In this document: in pieces, positions 48,472-56,743 of the stretch
Position numbering within the stretch: the first letter of the stretch is position 1
How the letters are laid out: every line of letters begins with the position of its first letter
Source: Betaproteobacteria bacterium
GTDB lineage: Bacteria > Pseudomonadota > Gammaproteobacteria > Burkholderiales > Burkholderiaceae_C
NCBI GenBank assembly: GCA_009919175.1
Contig: RGCL01000002.1
Location: forward strand, 1-64,000
DNA: 64,000 nt
Reading direction: 5' to 3'
The notes under the pieces: model-generated
What the model was told of the DNA's origin: nothing
What the model saw: only the letters and a program-made list of their open reading frames with translations
The model's database searches: none
Translations under genes and position numbers: made by a program

Positions 48472-49428
48472 ATGATCGATGTGACGATGAACAACTTTGA
48501 GGCCGAGGTGGTCGAGGCCTCCATGCAGACCCCCGTGCTGGTGGACTTCTGGGCGCCTTGGTGCGGCCCGTGCAAGTCCTTGGGGCCGGTGCTCGAGAAA
48601 CTCGAGACCGAATATCAAGGTCGATTCAAGCTCGTCAAGATCAACTCCGATGATGAGCAGCAGCTCGCCGGCGCTTTTGGCATTCGCAGCATCCCCACCT
48701 GTGTGCTCATGGTGGGTGGCCGCCCAGCTGATGGCTTCATGGGCGCCTTGCCCGAAGGCCAGGTGCGTCAATTTTTGAACAAGCACTTGCCCAGTGAAGA
48801 AGAGCTGGTGGCCCAAAGCGATGTGGACCAAGCCGAGGCCGCCCTGGCTGAAGGCGACACCGATGCCGCCTTGGCCAAATTGCAAGAGGCCTTGGCCATC
48901 AACCCTGCCAATCACGATGCGCGTTACGACTACGTCAAATTGCTGATTGGCCTGGGCGAGCTCGAGCATGCCGAGACGGCCTTGTCGCCTGCACTGGCGC
49001 AAATCCCCCAGCCCTTGCGCTTTGTGGCTTTGCAGCATTGGCTGCAAGCGCTGCAATTTGCCACCACCGACGAGCGCGCGAGCTGGTCGATCGACGAATT
49101 TGATGCACGCATTGCGCAAAACAAGCGCGACTTTGACACCCGCATGGCCAAGTCCCGCTTGCTCATGGCGGCAGGCGAATGGACGGCAGCCATGGACGAG
49201 TTGCTGGAAATCGTGATGCGGGACAAAAACTGGGAAGACGGTTTGGCACGCAAAAACATCGTGTCCATTCTTGAATTGCTCTCGCCGCCGCCCACTAAAG
49301 ACGCGGCAGCCACCACGGGCAAGACAGCCGGGGGCATCGAGCTCTCAGGTCATGCCAATGCGGCACAAGACCCGCAGGCTGAACTCGTGTCGCGCTATCG
49401 CCGCCGCTTGAGCATGGCGCTCAACTGA
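48472..49428 (+). CDS. cnoX: Co-chaperone CnoX/YbbN, thioredoxin plus TPR repeats
   Basis: Thioredoxin-like protein with a C-terminal tetratricopeptide region (318 residues). Residues 1-110 form the thioredoxin fold with WCGPC at 30-34, and about 120-290 hold helical repeats (EAALAEGDTDAALAKLQEAL). Unlike E. coli YbbN, which has lost the second Cys, this protein keeps an active Cys-Gly-Pro-Cys, as in Caulobacter CnoX, which also acts as redox-controlled holdase. ATG at 48472 is preferred over the upstream GTG-like start. It is divergent from purE and ends at a terminator. Confidence 0.9.
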   Translation: MIDVTMNNFEAEVVEASMQTPVLVDFWAPWCGPCKSLGPVLEKLETEYQGRFKLVKINSDDEQQLAGAFGIRSIPTCVLMVGGRPADGFMGALPEGQVRQFLNKHLPSEEELVAQSDVDQAEAALAEGDTDAALAKLQEALAINPANHDARYDYVKLLIGLGELEHAETALSPALAQIPQPLRFVALQHWLQALQFATTDERASWSIDEFDARIAQNKRDFDTRMAKSRLLMAAGEWTAAMDELLEIVMRDKNWEDGLARKNIVSILELLSPPPTKDAAATTGKTAGGIELSGHANAAQDPQAELVSRYRRRLSMALN

Positions 49429-49459
49429 AGCGGCGACTTCACCCGCCGTTCACCCAACA

Positions 49460-49483
49460 AAAAGGCCGCTCACGCGGCCTTTT
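49460..49483 (+). terminator. Intrinsic terminator after cnoX
   Basis: Perfect 10-bp inverted repeat AAAAGGCCGC and GCGGCCTTTT around the loop TCAC, 31 bp after the cnoX stop. Its symmetry lets it also end the convergent outer-membrane gene. Confidence 0.85.
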
Positions 49484-49524
49484 CACCTTGAAGTTCCCTT
49501 GGGGGGCCTGAGCCCCGCACCTTG

Positions 49525-50067
49525 TCAGAAGCGATAACCCAGACCCAGGCCAAAGCCGTTGATCTTGGTCGCATTCTTGGAGTAGTAAGAGGTGTAGTCC
49601 CAAGTGAGGTACATGCTGGTGTCGAATGCATAGTTCAAACCCAAACCCCAAGCCAAGGAGTTGAGGGTGTTGAGCGTGTCCGTGCCTGAGGCAACGCCAT
49701 TCACCGTGGAAGACTGTTTGGTTTTGATTTGCACCTGGCCAACCCGGCCAAAGGCCTCGAGTTTGCGGGTGAGCGCATAGCTGGGTCGAACAAAGACGCC
49801 ATAGACGTTTTCATAGCGGTTGGTCGTGATGGTGCTGCCCGAGGTGTATTCACCGGTTTTGGCGGTGAGGCCCATGTGGCCTTCGACGGCCAGGTTGGGA
49901 TAGAGCTGATAGCCAAAAACACCGGAAAACAAAAGCGGCTTGGAACTGTTGCCATTGTTGAAGTTGAGGGTTGTCGGTGAATAGACTCCCTCGATGTACG
50001 TCTGGGCTTGCGCTGCAGAAACGCAAAGCACCGAGGCCAATGCCAGCGATAAACCGTATTTTTTCAT
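49525..50067 (-). CDS. Outer-membrane beta-barrel protein
   Basis: Small outer-membrane barrel (180 residues) of the porin-like/OmpW-Ail type; role unknown. A signal peptide spans about 1-21 (cleaved after AQA), then alternating hydrophobic strands and Ser/Thr/Asn/Gly-rich loops, ending in Phe (GLGYRF), the BamA-targeting signature. The start is embedded in a hairpin (see 50066-50093), suggesting translational control. Expression is expected to be high and regulated. Confidence 0.82.
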   Translation of the reverse strand: MKKYGLSLALASVLCVSAAQAQTYIEGVYSPTTLNFNNGNSSKPLLFSGVFGYQLYPNLAVEGHMGLTAKTGEYTSGSTITTNRYENVYGVFVRPSYALTRKLEAFGRVGQVQIKTKQSSTVNGVASGTDTLNTLNSLAWGLGLNYAFDTSMYLTWDYTSYYSKNATKINGFGLGLGYRF

Positions 50068-50093
50068 GACTCACTCTCCATTAAATGAGTCAT
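50066..50093 (-). promoter_or_regulatory. 5' leader hairpin sequestering the start codon of the outer-membrane gene
   Basis: In the minus-strand mRNA ATGACTCA pairs with TGAGTCAT (8 bp) around a 12-nt loop that carries GGAGAG, the Shine-Dalgarno. The A and U of the start codon lie in the stem. Each half is also the pseudopalindrome ATGASTCAT, so it could be a protein operator. Confidence 0.6.
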
Positions 50094-50114
50094 AATTATT
50101 ACATTGATTTGAAT

Positions 50115-51014
50115 TCAGCGGCTCAGTCGTTGCCAGGCTTCTTCGTATTTGGCGGCAGTTTTTGCTATTACCTCGGGCGGCAAACTGGGTGCAGGCGCGG
50201 TCTTGTTCCAGGTCTGGCCGTTGATCTGAGCCGTTTCCAGCCAATCGCGCAAAAACTGCTTGTCAAAGCTGGGCGGGTTGCGCCCCTCCTGATGGAGGTC
50301 TGCAGGCCAGTAGCGTGAGGAGTCCGGGGTGAGGACCTCGTCCATCAAGGTCAGGGTGCCCTGCTCATCCAGACCAAATTCAAACTTGGTGTCGGCGATG
50401 AGGATGCCTTTGTCTGCGGCCAGGGTGGCTGCCGCCTGGTAGAGGCGAATCGAGGTCTCGCGGATGCGATGGGCCAAATCAGCGCCCACCGTCTTGACCA
50501 CTTGATCAAAGCTGATGTTTTCGTCGTGCTCGCCCACGGCCGCCTTGGCCGCTGGGGTGAAGATAGGCTCAGGCAAGCGGCTGGCATTGCGCAAGCCCGC
50601 AGGCAAGTGCACGCCGCACACCGATTGGCTGGCCTGGTATTCCTGCCAGCCTGAGCCGGCGAGGTAGCCGCGCACCACCGCCTCGATGGGCAGGGGCGTG
50701 AGCCGCTTGACGAGCATGGCGCGACCCCGCACCTGATCGGCCTCTTGTGGGGTGACCACGCTCAACGGGTCCAGGCCCGTGAGGTGATTGGGGCACAGGT
50801 GGGCGAGCCGCTCAAACCAGAACAGGGCCATGCGCGTGAGCAATGCGCCCTTGCCGGGAATGGGCTCTCCCATCACCACATCAAAGGCGCTGATGCGGTC
50901 CGAGGCCACCATGAGGATGCGGTCCTTGCCCACCGCATAGTTGTCGCGCACCTTGCCCCGCGCGAGCAAGGGCAAGGATTGGAGCTGCGAGGTGTGCAGC
51001 GCAGGCACGGACAT
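50115..51014 (-). CDS. purC: Phosphoribosylaminoimidazole-succinocarboxamide synthase
   Basis: SAICAR synthase of purine synthesis (299 residues). [39 protein letters not shown]-type motifs near 18-55, [41 protein letters not shown]. It starts immediately after the fba stop on the same strand, so fba-purC form one transcript. Confidence 0.97.
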   Translation of the reverse strand: MSVPALHTSQLQSLPLLARGKVRDNYAVGKDRILMVASDRISAFDVVMGEPIPGKGALLTRMALFWFERLAHLCPNHLTGLDPLSVVTPQEADQVRGRAMLVKRLTPLPIEAVVRGYLAGSGWQEYQASQSVCGVHLPAGLRNASRLPEPIFTPAAKAAVGEHDENISFDQVVKTVGADLAHRIRETSIRLYQAAATLAADKGILIADTKFEFGLDEQGTLTLMDEVLTPDSSRYWPADLHQEGRNPPSFDKQFLRDWLETAQINGQTWNKTAPAPSLPPEVIAKTAAKYEEAWQRLSR

Positions 51015-52079
51015 TCAGTTCACAACCTGAGCCAGCTCACCGTTGGCGTACTTTTGCGCCATGAAAGGCATGGGGCGGCACTTGATGTGAGGCGCCTGGC
51101 CTTCACAACCGAATTCCAGATAGCGCTGCTTGCAAATGGCCTTGGCCGCTTCGCGTGCGGGCTTCATCCACTCGCGCATGTCGAACTTGTCCGGGTTCTC
51201 GGCCTGGAACTTGCGAACCGCGCCCGTCATGGCCAGGCGAATGTCGGTGTCGATGTTGATCTTGCGCACGCCGTGCTTGATGGCCTCTTGGATTTCCTTG
51301 ACGGGCACGCCATAGGTTTGCTTCATCTTGCCGCCAAACTGGTTGATGAGGGCCAGCAAGTCCTGCGGCACGCTGGAAGAGCCGTGCATGACCAGGTGGG
51401 TGTTGGGGATGCGTGCGTGGATTTCCTTGACACGGCTGATGGCCAGCACATCGCCAGTGGGTGGGCGGGTGAATTTGTAGGCGCCGTGGCTGGTGCCAAT
51501 CGCAATGGCCAGCGCATCGAGTTGCGTGGCCTTGACGAATTGGGCCGCCTCTTCGGGATCGGTGAGCATTTGCGAGTGCTCCAGCTTGCCCACGGCGCCA
51601 ATGCCGTCCTCTTCTCCGGCCTCACCTGTTTCCAGTGAACCCAGACAGCCCAACTCGCCCTCCACGGTCACACCGAGCTTGTGCGCCATGCCCACCACCT
51701 CGCGGGTGACTTGCACGTTGTAATCAAAACTGGCCGGGGTCTTGCCGTCTTCCATCAGGGAGCCGTCCATCATCACCGAACCAAAGCCCAGATCGATGGC
51801 GCCCTGGCAGACCTTGGGGCTGGTGCCGTGGTCCTGATGCATGACCAGCGGGATGTGGGGATAGGCTTCGGTGGCGGCCTGGATCAAATGCTTGATGAAC
51901 GACTCGCCCGCATATTTGCGCGCGCCCGCAGACGCTTGCAGGATCACTGGGGCACCAACTTCATCGGCGGCGGCCATGACCGCCTGAACCTGCTCCAGAT
52001 TGTTGACGTTGAAGGCCGGGATGCCGTATCCGTGTTCGGCGGCATGATCAAGCAATTCGCGCATCGAGACGAGTGCCAT
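51015..52079 (-). CDS. fba: Fructose-bisphosphate aldolase, class II
   Basis: Zinc aldolase that splits fructose 1,6-bisphosphate (354 residues). Zinc-binding and active-site motifs: [47 protein letters not shown] and [18 protein letters not shown] is the ribosome binding site. A TAGAAT at 52112-52117 gives its own promoter. It is followed by purC and preceded by pyk. Confidence 0.97.
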   Translation of the reverse strand: MALVSMRELLDHAAEHGYGIPAFNVNNLEQVQAVMAAADEVGAPVILQASAGARKYAGESFIKHLIQAATEAYPHIPLVMHQDHGTSPKVCQGAIDLGFGSVMMDGSLMEDGKTPASFDYNVQVTREVVGMAHKLGVTVEGELGCLGSLETGEAGEEDGIGAVGKLEHSQMLTDPEEAAQFVKATQLDALAIAIGTSHGAYKFTRPPTGDVLAISRVKEIHARIPNTHLVMHGSSSVPQDLLALINQFGGKMKQTYGVPVKEIQEAIKHGVRKINIDTDIRLAMTGAVRKFQAENPDKFDMREWMKPAREAAKAICKQRYLEFGCEGQAPHIKCRPMPFMAQKYANGELAQVVN

Positions 52080-52111
52080 GGTGGTCCTTTATGAGCATGT
52101 ATTGAACGAAA

Positions 52112-52117
52112 TTCTAA
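52112..52117 (-). promoter_or_regulatory. Putative -10 of fba
   Basis: TAGAAT on the minus strand, with a leader of about 33 nt to the fba ATG at 52079. The -35 region falls in the palindrome at 52133-52151. Confidence 0.5.
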
Positions 52118-52132
52118 AACCCGAGCTTGGCA

Positions 52133-52151
52133 TGAGCTGACAGTCAGCTCA
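52133..52151. promoter_or_regulatory. 19-bp perfect palindrome, candidate fba operator
   Basis: TGAGCTGAC-A-GTCAGCTCA, fully symmetric about one base. It overlaps the pyk stop and the -35 region of the fba promoter. There is no T-run, so it does not look like a terminator. Confidence 0.45.
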
Positions 52152-53552
52152 CGCGGCAAATCTTGAGCATGTTGGTGCCGCCAGGCGTGCCCATGGGCTC
52201 CCCGTCTCGACAATGCCGCGCTTTTTCAGGTGAGCTTCGGCTTGGGCAAGGGCCTCATCACGGTCGGCACTGCTATCGACCAGCAAGGGGCGCACATTGC
52301 GGTAGAGCGCCAGCTTGCGCTGCGTCGAGAGCTTGGTGGTGAGCGCATAAATGGGGGTGTGAATGAGGTGACGGCTCATCCACAAGGCGGTGGAGCCGCT
52401 TTCGGTGAGCGCCACGATGGCTTTGGCCCCCAGGTGGTGGGCAGTGAACAAGGCCCCCATGGCAATGGTTTGATCGATGCGGGCAAACACCTTGCCTGAA
52501 AAATCGTTGTCCAGTCGCACCACCTCGGTGGTTTCTGCGGCGGTGCAAATGGCCACCATTTCACGCACCACCTCAAGCGGGTATTTGCCCGCTGCGGTCT
52601 CCGCGCTCAACATGACGGCATCGGTGCCGTCGAGCACGGCATTGGCCACGTCCGACACCTCGGCGCGGGTGGGCACCGGGTTATTGATCATGCTCTCCAT
52701 CATTTGGGTGGCGGTGATCACCACCTTGTCCATTTCGCGCGCGAGGCGAATCATGTGCTTTTGCAATGCGGGCACTGCCGCATGGCCCACTTCGACGGCC
52801 AAGTCTCCGCGCGCCACCATGATGCCGTCGCTGGCCTTGAGGATGCCTTCGAGGTTGGGGATGGCTTCGGCGCGTTCGATCTTGGCAATGAGGCCTGGCT
52901 TGTGGTCGTACTCGGCTCCAGCGACGATGGCGAGTTGGCGCGCCATTTCCATGTCGGTGGCATTTTTCGGAAAGCTCACCGCCAGGTAGTCGGCCTTGAG
53001 CGCCATGCCGGTCTTGATGTCTTCCATGTCCTTGGCGGTGAGGGCTGGCGCGGTGAGGCCGCCGCCTTTTTTGTTGATGCCCTTGTTGTTGGAGAGCTCT
53101 CCGCCGATGAGCACGCGGGTGTGAACCGCCTCCCCCTTGACCGCCGTCACGGTGAGCACAATGAGGCCATCGTTGAGCAGCAGGGTGTCGCCCGCCACCA
53201 CGTCACGGGGCAGGGCTTTGTAGTCCAGCCCCACGGCATGCTCGTCACCCAGCTCGGTGCGGGTGGCATCGAGCACAAATTCGGCGCCGTTGTCGAGCAT
53301 GACCTTGCCATTGGCAAACTTGCCCACCCGGATCTTGGGGCCTTGCAAGTCCACCATGATGGCCACTTCACGGCCTACCTTTTTGGCCGCATCGCGCACC
53401 AGGCGCGCGCGATCAATGTGGTCTTGCGCAGTGCCGTGGCTGAAGTTCAATCGCACCACATTCACGCCAGAGGCGATGAGTTGCTCCAGGATCTCGGGGG
53501 CGCTCGAAGCCGGCCCCAGGGTGGCGACGATTTTGGTCGCGCGTTTGCTCAT
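52149..53552 (-). CDS. pyk: Pyruvate kinase, C-terminus frame-shifted
   Basis: Converts phosphoenolpyruvate and ADP to pyruvate and ATP (467 residues as read). Start MSKRATKIVATLGPASS is canonical, with RLNFSHG, MVDLQGPKIRVG, ARGDLAVEVG and VITATQMMESMI all intact. The C-terminus is not: after KKRGIVETG the frame gives 17 unrelated residues, whereas another frame continues with EPMGTPGGTNMLKICRVS, the normal end. About 8 residues are missing at the junction (52198-52204), consistent with a deletion of about 25 nt. In the ancestral frame the stop is at 52144. The altered tail touches the allosteric domain. Confidence 0.93.
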   Translation of the reverse strand: MSKRATKIVATLGPASSAPEILEQLIASGVNVVRLNFSHGTAQDHIDRARLVRDAAKKVGREVAIMVDLQGPKIRVGKFANGKVMLDNGAEFVLDATRTELGDEHAVGLDYKALPRDVVAGDTLLLNDGLIVLTVTAVKGEAVHTRVLIGGELSNNKGINKKGGGLTAPALTAKDMEDIKTGMALKADYLAVSFPKNATDMEMARQLAIVAGAEYDHKPGLIAKIERAEAIPNLEGILKASDGIMVARGDLAVEVGHAAVPALQKHMIRLAREMDKVVITATQMMESMINNPVPTRAEVSDVANAVLDGTDAVMLSAETAAGKYPLEVVREMVAICTAAETTEVVRLDNDFSGKVFARIDQTIAMGALFTAHHLGAKAIVALTESGSTALWMSRHLIHTPIYALTTKLSTQRKLALYRNVRPLLVDSSADRDEALAQAEAHLKKRGIVETGSPWARLAAPTCSRFAA

Positions 53553-53604
53553 GCTGTGTGCTCCTGTGTGATGTTCAATCGATTCTGCCACGCGACATGG
53601 GTCA

Positions 53605-53621
53605 CACTGTTGCACACAGTG
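53605..53621. promoter_or_regulatory. Dyad upstream of the Crp/Fnr regulator
   Basis: CACTGT-TGCAC-ACAGTG, two 6-bp arms, between the divergent pyk and the Crp/Fnr gene, 46 bp before the ATG. A plausible operator for the regulator. Confidence 0.45.
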
Positions 53622-53667
53622 AGTGGCACTTGTTCACCCCTTGCGTGTTTTGGCGCACCATGCGTGC

Positions 53668-54321
53668 ATGAAATCCACCTTAGCCTCTGCACACCACCCC
53701 ATTGCTTTTGGGCACCCCAGCCTTGAAGCCTTGGCTGAACTCGGCATCATCCGCCGCTACCGCCGCCACACCATCCTGATGGAAGACGGCGACACCGCCA
53801 GCTCTTTGATGCTGGTTCTTGAAGGCCGCTTGCGCTGGTACAGCCTGTCCCACGATGCGCGCACCCGCGAGCTCACCCTGGCCCTGCTCGGCCCAGGCGA
53901 ACTGGTGGGCGACACCTCCTTGGCCACCGGCAAGCGGTGCGGCACGGTCATCACCCTCACGGCCAGCGTGTGCGCCGTGGTGAGCAGCGAAACCGTCGCC
54001 CGCCAGGTCCAGGCCGACCCCGAACTCGCCCGCCTGCTCTGGCACAGGGCTGCCGAGCGCGCCGAGCAATCCATCCAGACCGCCCGGCACGCCCTGTTCA
54101 CCGACACCTACACCCGCTTGTGTGCCCTGCTGCGTGGCGACCTTGCTTTACGCCGCTCAGCAAGTGAGGAGGCCCTCACACATGCCCAAATGGCACAGCA
54201 CATTGGATGCAGCCGGGAGATGGTGAGCCGCATCCTCAAAGACCTGATTTCGGGGGGTTACGTGACGCGGCTGCCCAACCGCTGCTACCGGGCGGTGCGA
54301 CCCTTGCCCACACGGTGGTGA
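53668..54321 (+). CDS. Crp/Fnr family transcriptional regulator
   Basis: Two-domain regulator (217 residues): an N-terminal cyclic-nucleotide-binding-like barrel (RRYRRHTILMEDGDTASSLMLVLEGRLRWY, LLGPGELVGDTSLATG) and a C-terminal HTH_Crp with THAQMAQHIGCSREMVSRILKDL. No N-terminal cysteine cluster, so it is not an Fnr-type iron-sulfur sensor; the PBC-binding Arg of true Crp is not obvious. ATG at 53668 is preferred. It lies between pyk and a desaturase gene; a dyad in its promoter suggests autoregulation. Confidence 0.88.
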   Translation: MKSTLASAHHPIAFGHPSLEALAELGIIRRYRRHTILMEDGDTASSLMLVLEGRLRWYSLSHDARTRELTLALLGPGELVGDTSLATGKRCGTVITLTASVCAVVSSETVARQVQADPELARLLWHRAAERAEQSIQTARHALFTDTYTRLCALLRGDLALRRSASEEALTHAQMAQHIGCSREMVSRILKDLISGGYVTRLPNRCYRAVRPLPTRW

Positions 54322-54363
54322 CGCACGTTTGACCTGGGGCAAGCCCAAAGTGGGCAAGCACAC

Positions 54364-54391
54364 TAAAATGTTTCGGTTTTGTGAACTTCAC
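54364..54391 (+). promoter_or_regulatory. -10 and palindrome upstream of the desaturase
   Basis: TAAAAT (54364-54369) as -10, and GTGAA-C-TTCAC (54381-54391), an 11-bp palindrome 14 bp before the ATG, which would lie just after the transcription start. A natural operator for the neighbouring regulator, but its half-sites differ from the 53605 dyad. Confidence 0.4.
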
Positions 54392-54405
54392 GGAAATCGA
54401 GCCTC

Positions 54406-55503
54406 ATGTCAGCCCAACCCCGTCCCATCGATCCCCAGTCCCCCATGCCGCACCGCAAAGTGATTCGCGAGTGGCTGGTTCCCCTGGCAGACCGCTCCAC
54501 CCTGCGTGCGGTGCTGTTGCTGGTGCTTGACTACGCCCTGTGGGCAGCCTTGCTCTACGGCGCGGTCAGCCTGGAATCCTTCTGGGCCAAGCTGGCCTGC
54601 GGTTTGGTGCTGGGTTTTGTCATTGGCCGCTTGTTCATCATTGGTCACGACGCCTGTCACCAAAGCCTGACCCCCCATCGCGGCCTGAACAAATGGCTGG
54701 GGCGCATTGCTTTCCTCTCCTCGGTCACGCCCTACAGCCTGTGGGATGTCGGCCACAACGTGGTTCATCACGGCTACACCAACCTCAAGGGCTTCGATTT
54801 CGTCTGGGCGCCGCTCACGGCAGAAGAATTTGCCAAACTCAGCCCTATGGGCCGCCTGCTCGACCGCATCTATCGCAGCGGCTGGGCGCCAGGCCTCTAC
54901 TACATGATCGAGATCTGGTGGAAAAAAATGTTCTTCCCCAGCAAAAAAGAAATGCCCACCCGCCGTGGCGTATTCATTTGGGACAACCTGCTGGTGAGCG
55001 CTTTCACCGCCGTGTGGATCGCCCTGGTGGTCTGGGGCGCGCAAGCCGCAGGTCAATCGGTGCTCGTGGCCCTGTTCACCGGCCTGGTGGTGCCCTTCAT
55101 GTTCTGGTGCGCCATGATCGGCTTTGTGATTTATGTGCACCACACCCACGTCAAGGTGTCCTGGCACGACGACCGCAGCGCCTGGGCCAAAGCCCAGCCC
55201 TTTGTGTCCACCACCGTGCACCTGACCTTCCCCTTCAAGATGGGCGCCCTCATGCACCACATCATGGAGCACACCGCCCACCATGTGGACATGAGCATCC
55301 CGCTCTACAAACTCAAGCAAGCCCAGGCCAGACTCGAAGAGCTGCTGCCGGGTCGCATCATCATTCAGCGGTTTTCGTGGCGCTGGTACTTCACCACGGC
55401 CAGGTCCTGCAAGCTGTATGACTTCACCCGCCGCTGCTGGACGGACTACAAAGGCCGCGCCACCAGCCAGCCCACCCCCATGCCCATGGGTCAGGGTGCC
55501 TGA
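54406..55503 (+). CDS. Membrane fatty acid desaturase
   Basis: Membrane-bound di-iron desaturase (365 residues) that introduces double bonds into acyl chains. Three histidine boxes: HDACH at 81-85, HNVVHH at 117-122, and HHIMEHTAHHVD near 286-297. About four hydrophobic segments (34-54, 61-80, 186-206, 216-240). Typical of the FADS family; the regiospecificity is not predictable. It ends at a strong terminator that lies inside the 3' end of the convergent mnmA. Confidence 0.92.
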   Translation: MSAQPRPIDPQSPMPHRKVIREWLVPLADRSTLRAVLLLVLDYALWAALLYGAVSLESFWAKLACGLVLGFVIGRLFIIGHDACHQSLTPHRGLNKWLGRIAFLSSVTPYSLWDVGHNVVHHGYTNLKGFDFVWAPLTAEEFAKLSPMGRLLDRIYRSGWAPGLYYMIEIWWKKMFFPSKKEMPTRRGVFIWDNLLVSAFTAVWIALVVWGAQAAGQSVLVALFTGLVVPFMFWCAMIGFVIYVHHTHVKVSWHDDRSAWAKAQPFVSTTVHLTFPFKMGALMHHIMEHTAHHVDMSIPLYKLKQAQARLEELLPGRIIIQRFSWRWYFTTARSCKLYDFTRRCWTDYKGRATSQPTPMPMGQGA

Positions 55504-55509
55504 TCCGGC

Positions 55510-56730
55510 TCACGCCCTTTGATTCACCTCACCCCAGCTTAGGCTGGGGTTTTTTTTGCGCGATGCGCGCTTGGGGTTGAGCTGGGGTTGCGGCAAATCG
55601 GTGAGTCGCTCCAAGGCCTGGGCCTGATCGATCACACCACCACCCAGGCAGACCTCGCCGTCATACACCACGATGGACTGCCCCGGAGTCACCGCCCATT
55701 GGGATTGATCGAACACCGCCTGCAAGCGCGCGCCCTGTGGGCTGTCACCCACAGCGAGGCGACACGCCGCATCGGCCTGGCGATAACGCGTCTTGGCGGC
55801 AAGCGCCAGCCCCGGCTCGGGTGCATGGCCACTCACCCAGCTGAGGTCTTGGGCCTGCAAGGTGGAGGACAAAAGCCACGGGTGGTCATGCCCTTGCACC
55901 ACCCACAAGGTGTTGGTGGCCACGTCCTTGTGCGCGACAAACCAGGGCTGGTGATCGCTGCTGCCGCGTTGCGCGCCTTTGGCCTTGACCCCACCAATGC
56001 CCAGACCCTGGCGCTGCCCCAGGGTGTAAAAACTCAAACCCATGTGCTGGCCGATGACTTGGCCTTGGTCGTTGCAGATGGGACCGGGTGCGCTGGCAAT
56101 GTAGCGGTTGAGGAATTCGCGAAAGGGGCGCTCGCCAATGAAGCAAATGCCCGTGGAGTCTTTCTTTTTGGCATTGGGCAACTGCATTTGCTCGGCGATC
56201 TCGCGCACGCGGGTTTTTTCCAGCTCACCCACAGGAAACCAGGTCTTGGCCAACTGCGCCTGGTTGAGGCGGTGCAGGAAATAGCTCTGGTCCTTGGTCG
56301 CATCCAGCCCCTTGAGCAATTGCACGCCCTGAGCCGTCTCGCGCACACGCGCATAGTGGCCGGTGGCGATGCGCTCGGCACCCAGCGCCATGGCGTGGTC
56401 GAGGAAGGCCTTGAACTTGATCTCGGCGTTGCACAAGACATCGGGGTTGGGGGTGCGGCCGTTTTGGTATTCGTGCAGGAACGCGGCAAACACGCGGTCT
56501 TTGTAGTCGGCGGCAAAGTTCACATGCACCAGCTCGATGCCGATCACATCGGCCACGGCCGCGGCATCCACAAAGTCGACGTTGGAGGAACAGTATTCAC
56601 TGTCGTCATCGTCTTCCCAGTTTTTCATGAAGACGCCCACCACCTCGTGGCCTTGCTGCTTGAGCAGCCAGGCACTCACAGCGGAATCGACTCCGCCGCT
56701 CAGGCCAACGACGACGCGTGAGGGTTTCAT
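55510..56730 (-). CDS. mnmA: tRNA-specific 2-thiouridylase MnmA
   Basis: Thiolates U34 of Lys, Glu and Gln tRNAs (406 residues). PP-loop [25 protein letters not shown] at 6-30, catalytic [36 protein letters not shown]; a second cysteine in the MnmA pair is present in DSTGICF. The C-terminal region after QLNPKR is unusual: its codons are the stem and T-run of the desaturase terminator on the other strand. A GATAAT box ends 7 nt before the ATG. Confidence 0.95.
   Translation of the reverse strand: MKPSRVVVGLSGGVDSAVSAWLLKQQGHEVVGVFMKNWEDDDDSEYCSSNVDFVDAAAVADVIGIELVHVNFAADYKDRVFAAFLHEYQNGRTPNPDVLCNAEIKFKAFLDHAMALGAERIATGHYARVRETAQGVQLLKGLDATKDQSYFLHRLNQAQLAKTWFPVGELEKTRVREIAEQMQLPNAKKKDSTGICFIGERPFREFLNRYIASAPGPICNDQGQVIGQHMGLSFYTLGQRQGLGIGGVKAKGAQRGSSDHQPWFVAHKDVATNTLWVVQGHDHPWLLSSTLQAQDLSWVSGHAPEPGLALAAKTRYRQADAACRLAVGDSPQGARLQAVFDQSQWAVTPGQSIVVYDGEVCLGGGVIDQAQALERLTDLPQPQLNPKRASRKKNPSLSWGEVNQRA
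55532..55557 (+). terminator. Intrinsic terminator of the desaturase, inside mnmA
   Basis: CCCCAGC-TTAG-GCTGGGG followed by eight T on the plus strand, 28 bp after the desaturase stop. The sequence also codes for the C-terminal residues (KNPSLSW region) of mnmA on the minus strand. Confidence 0.88.
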
Positions 56731-56737
56731 GGCGGGG

Positions 56738-56743
56738 ATTATC
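56738..56743 (-). promoter_or_regulatory. -10-like box of a possible leaderless mnmA mRNA
   Basis: GATAAT on the minus strand, then CCCCGCC, then the mnmA ATG at 56730 (7-nt gap, no Shine-Dalgarno). It lies at the 3' end of the symporter gene. Confidence 0.42.
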
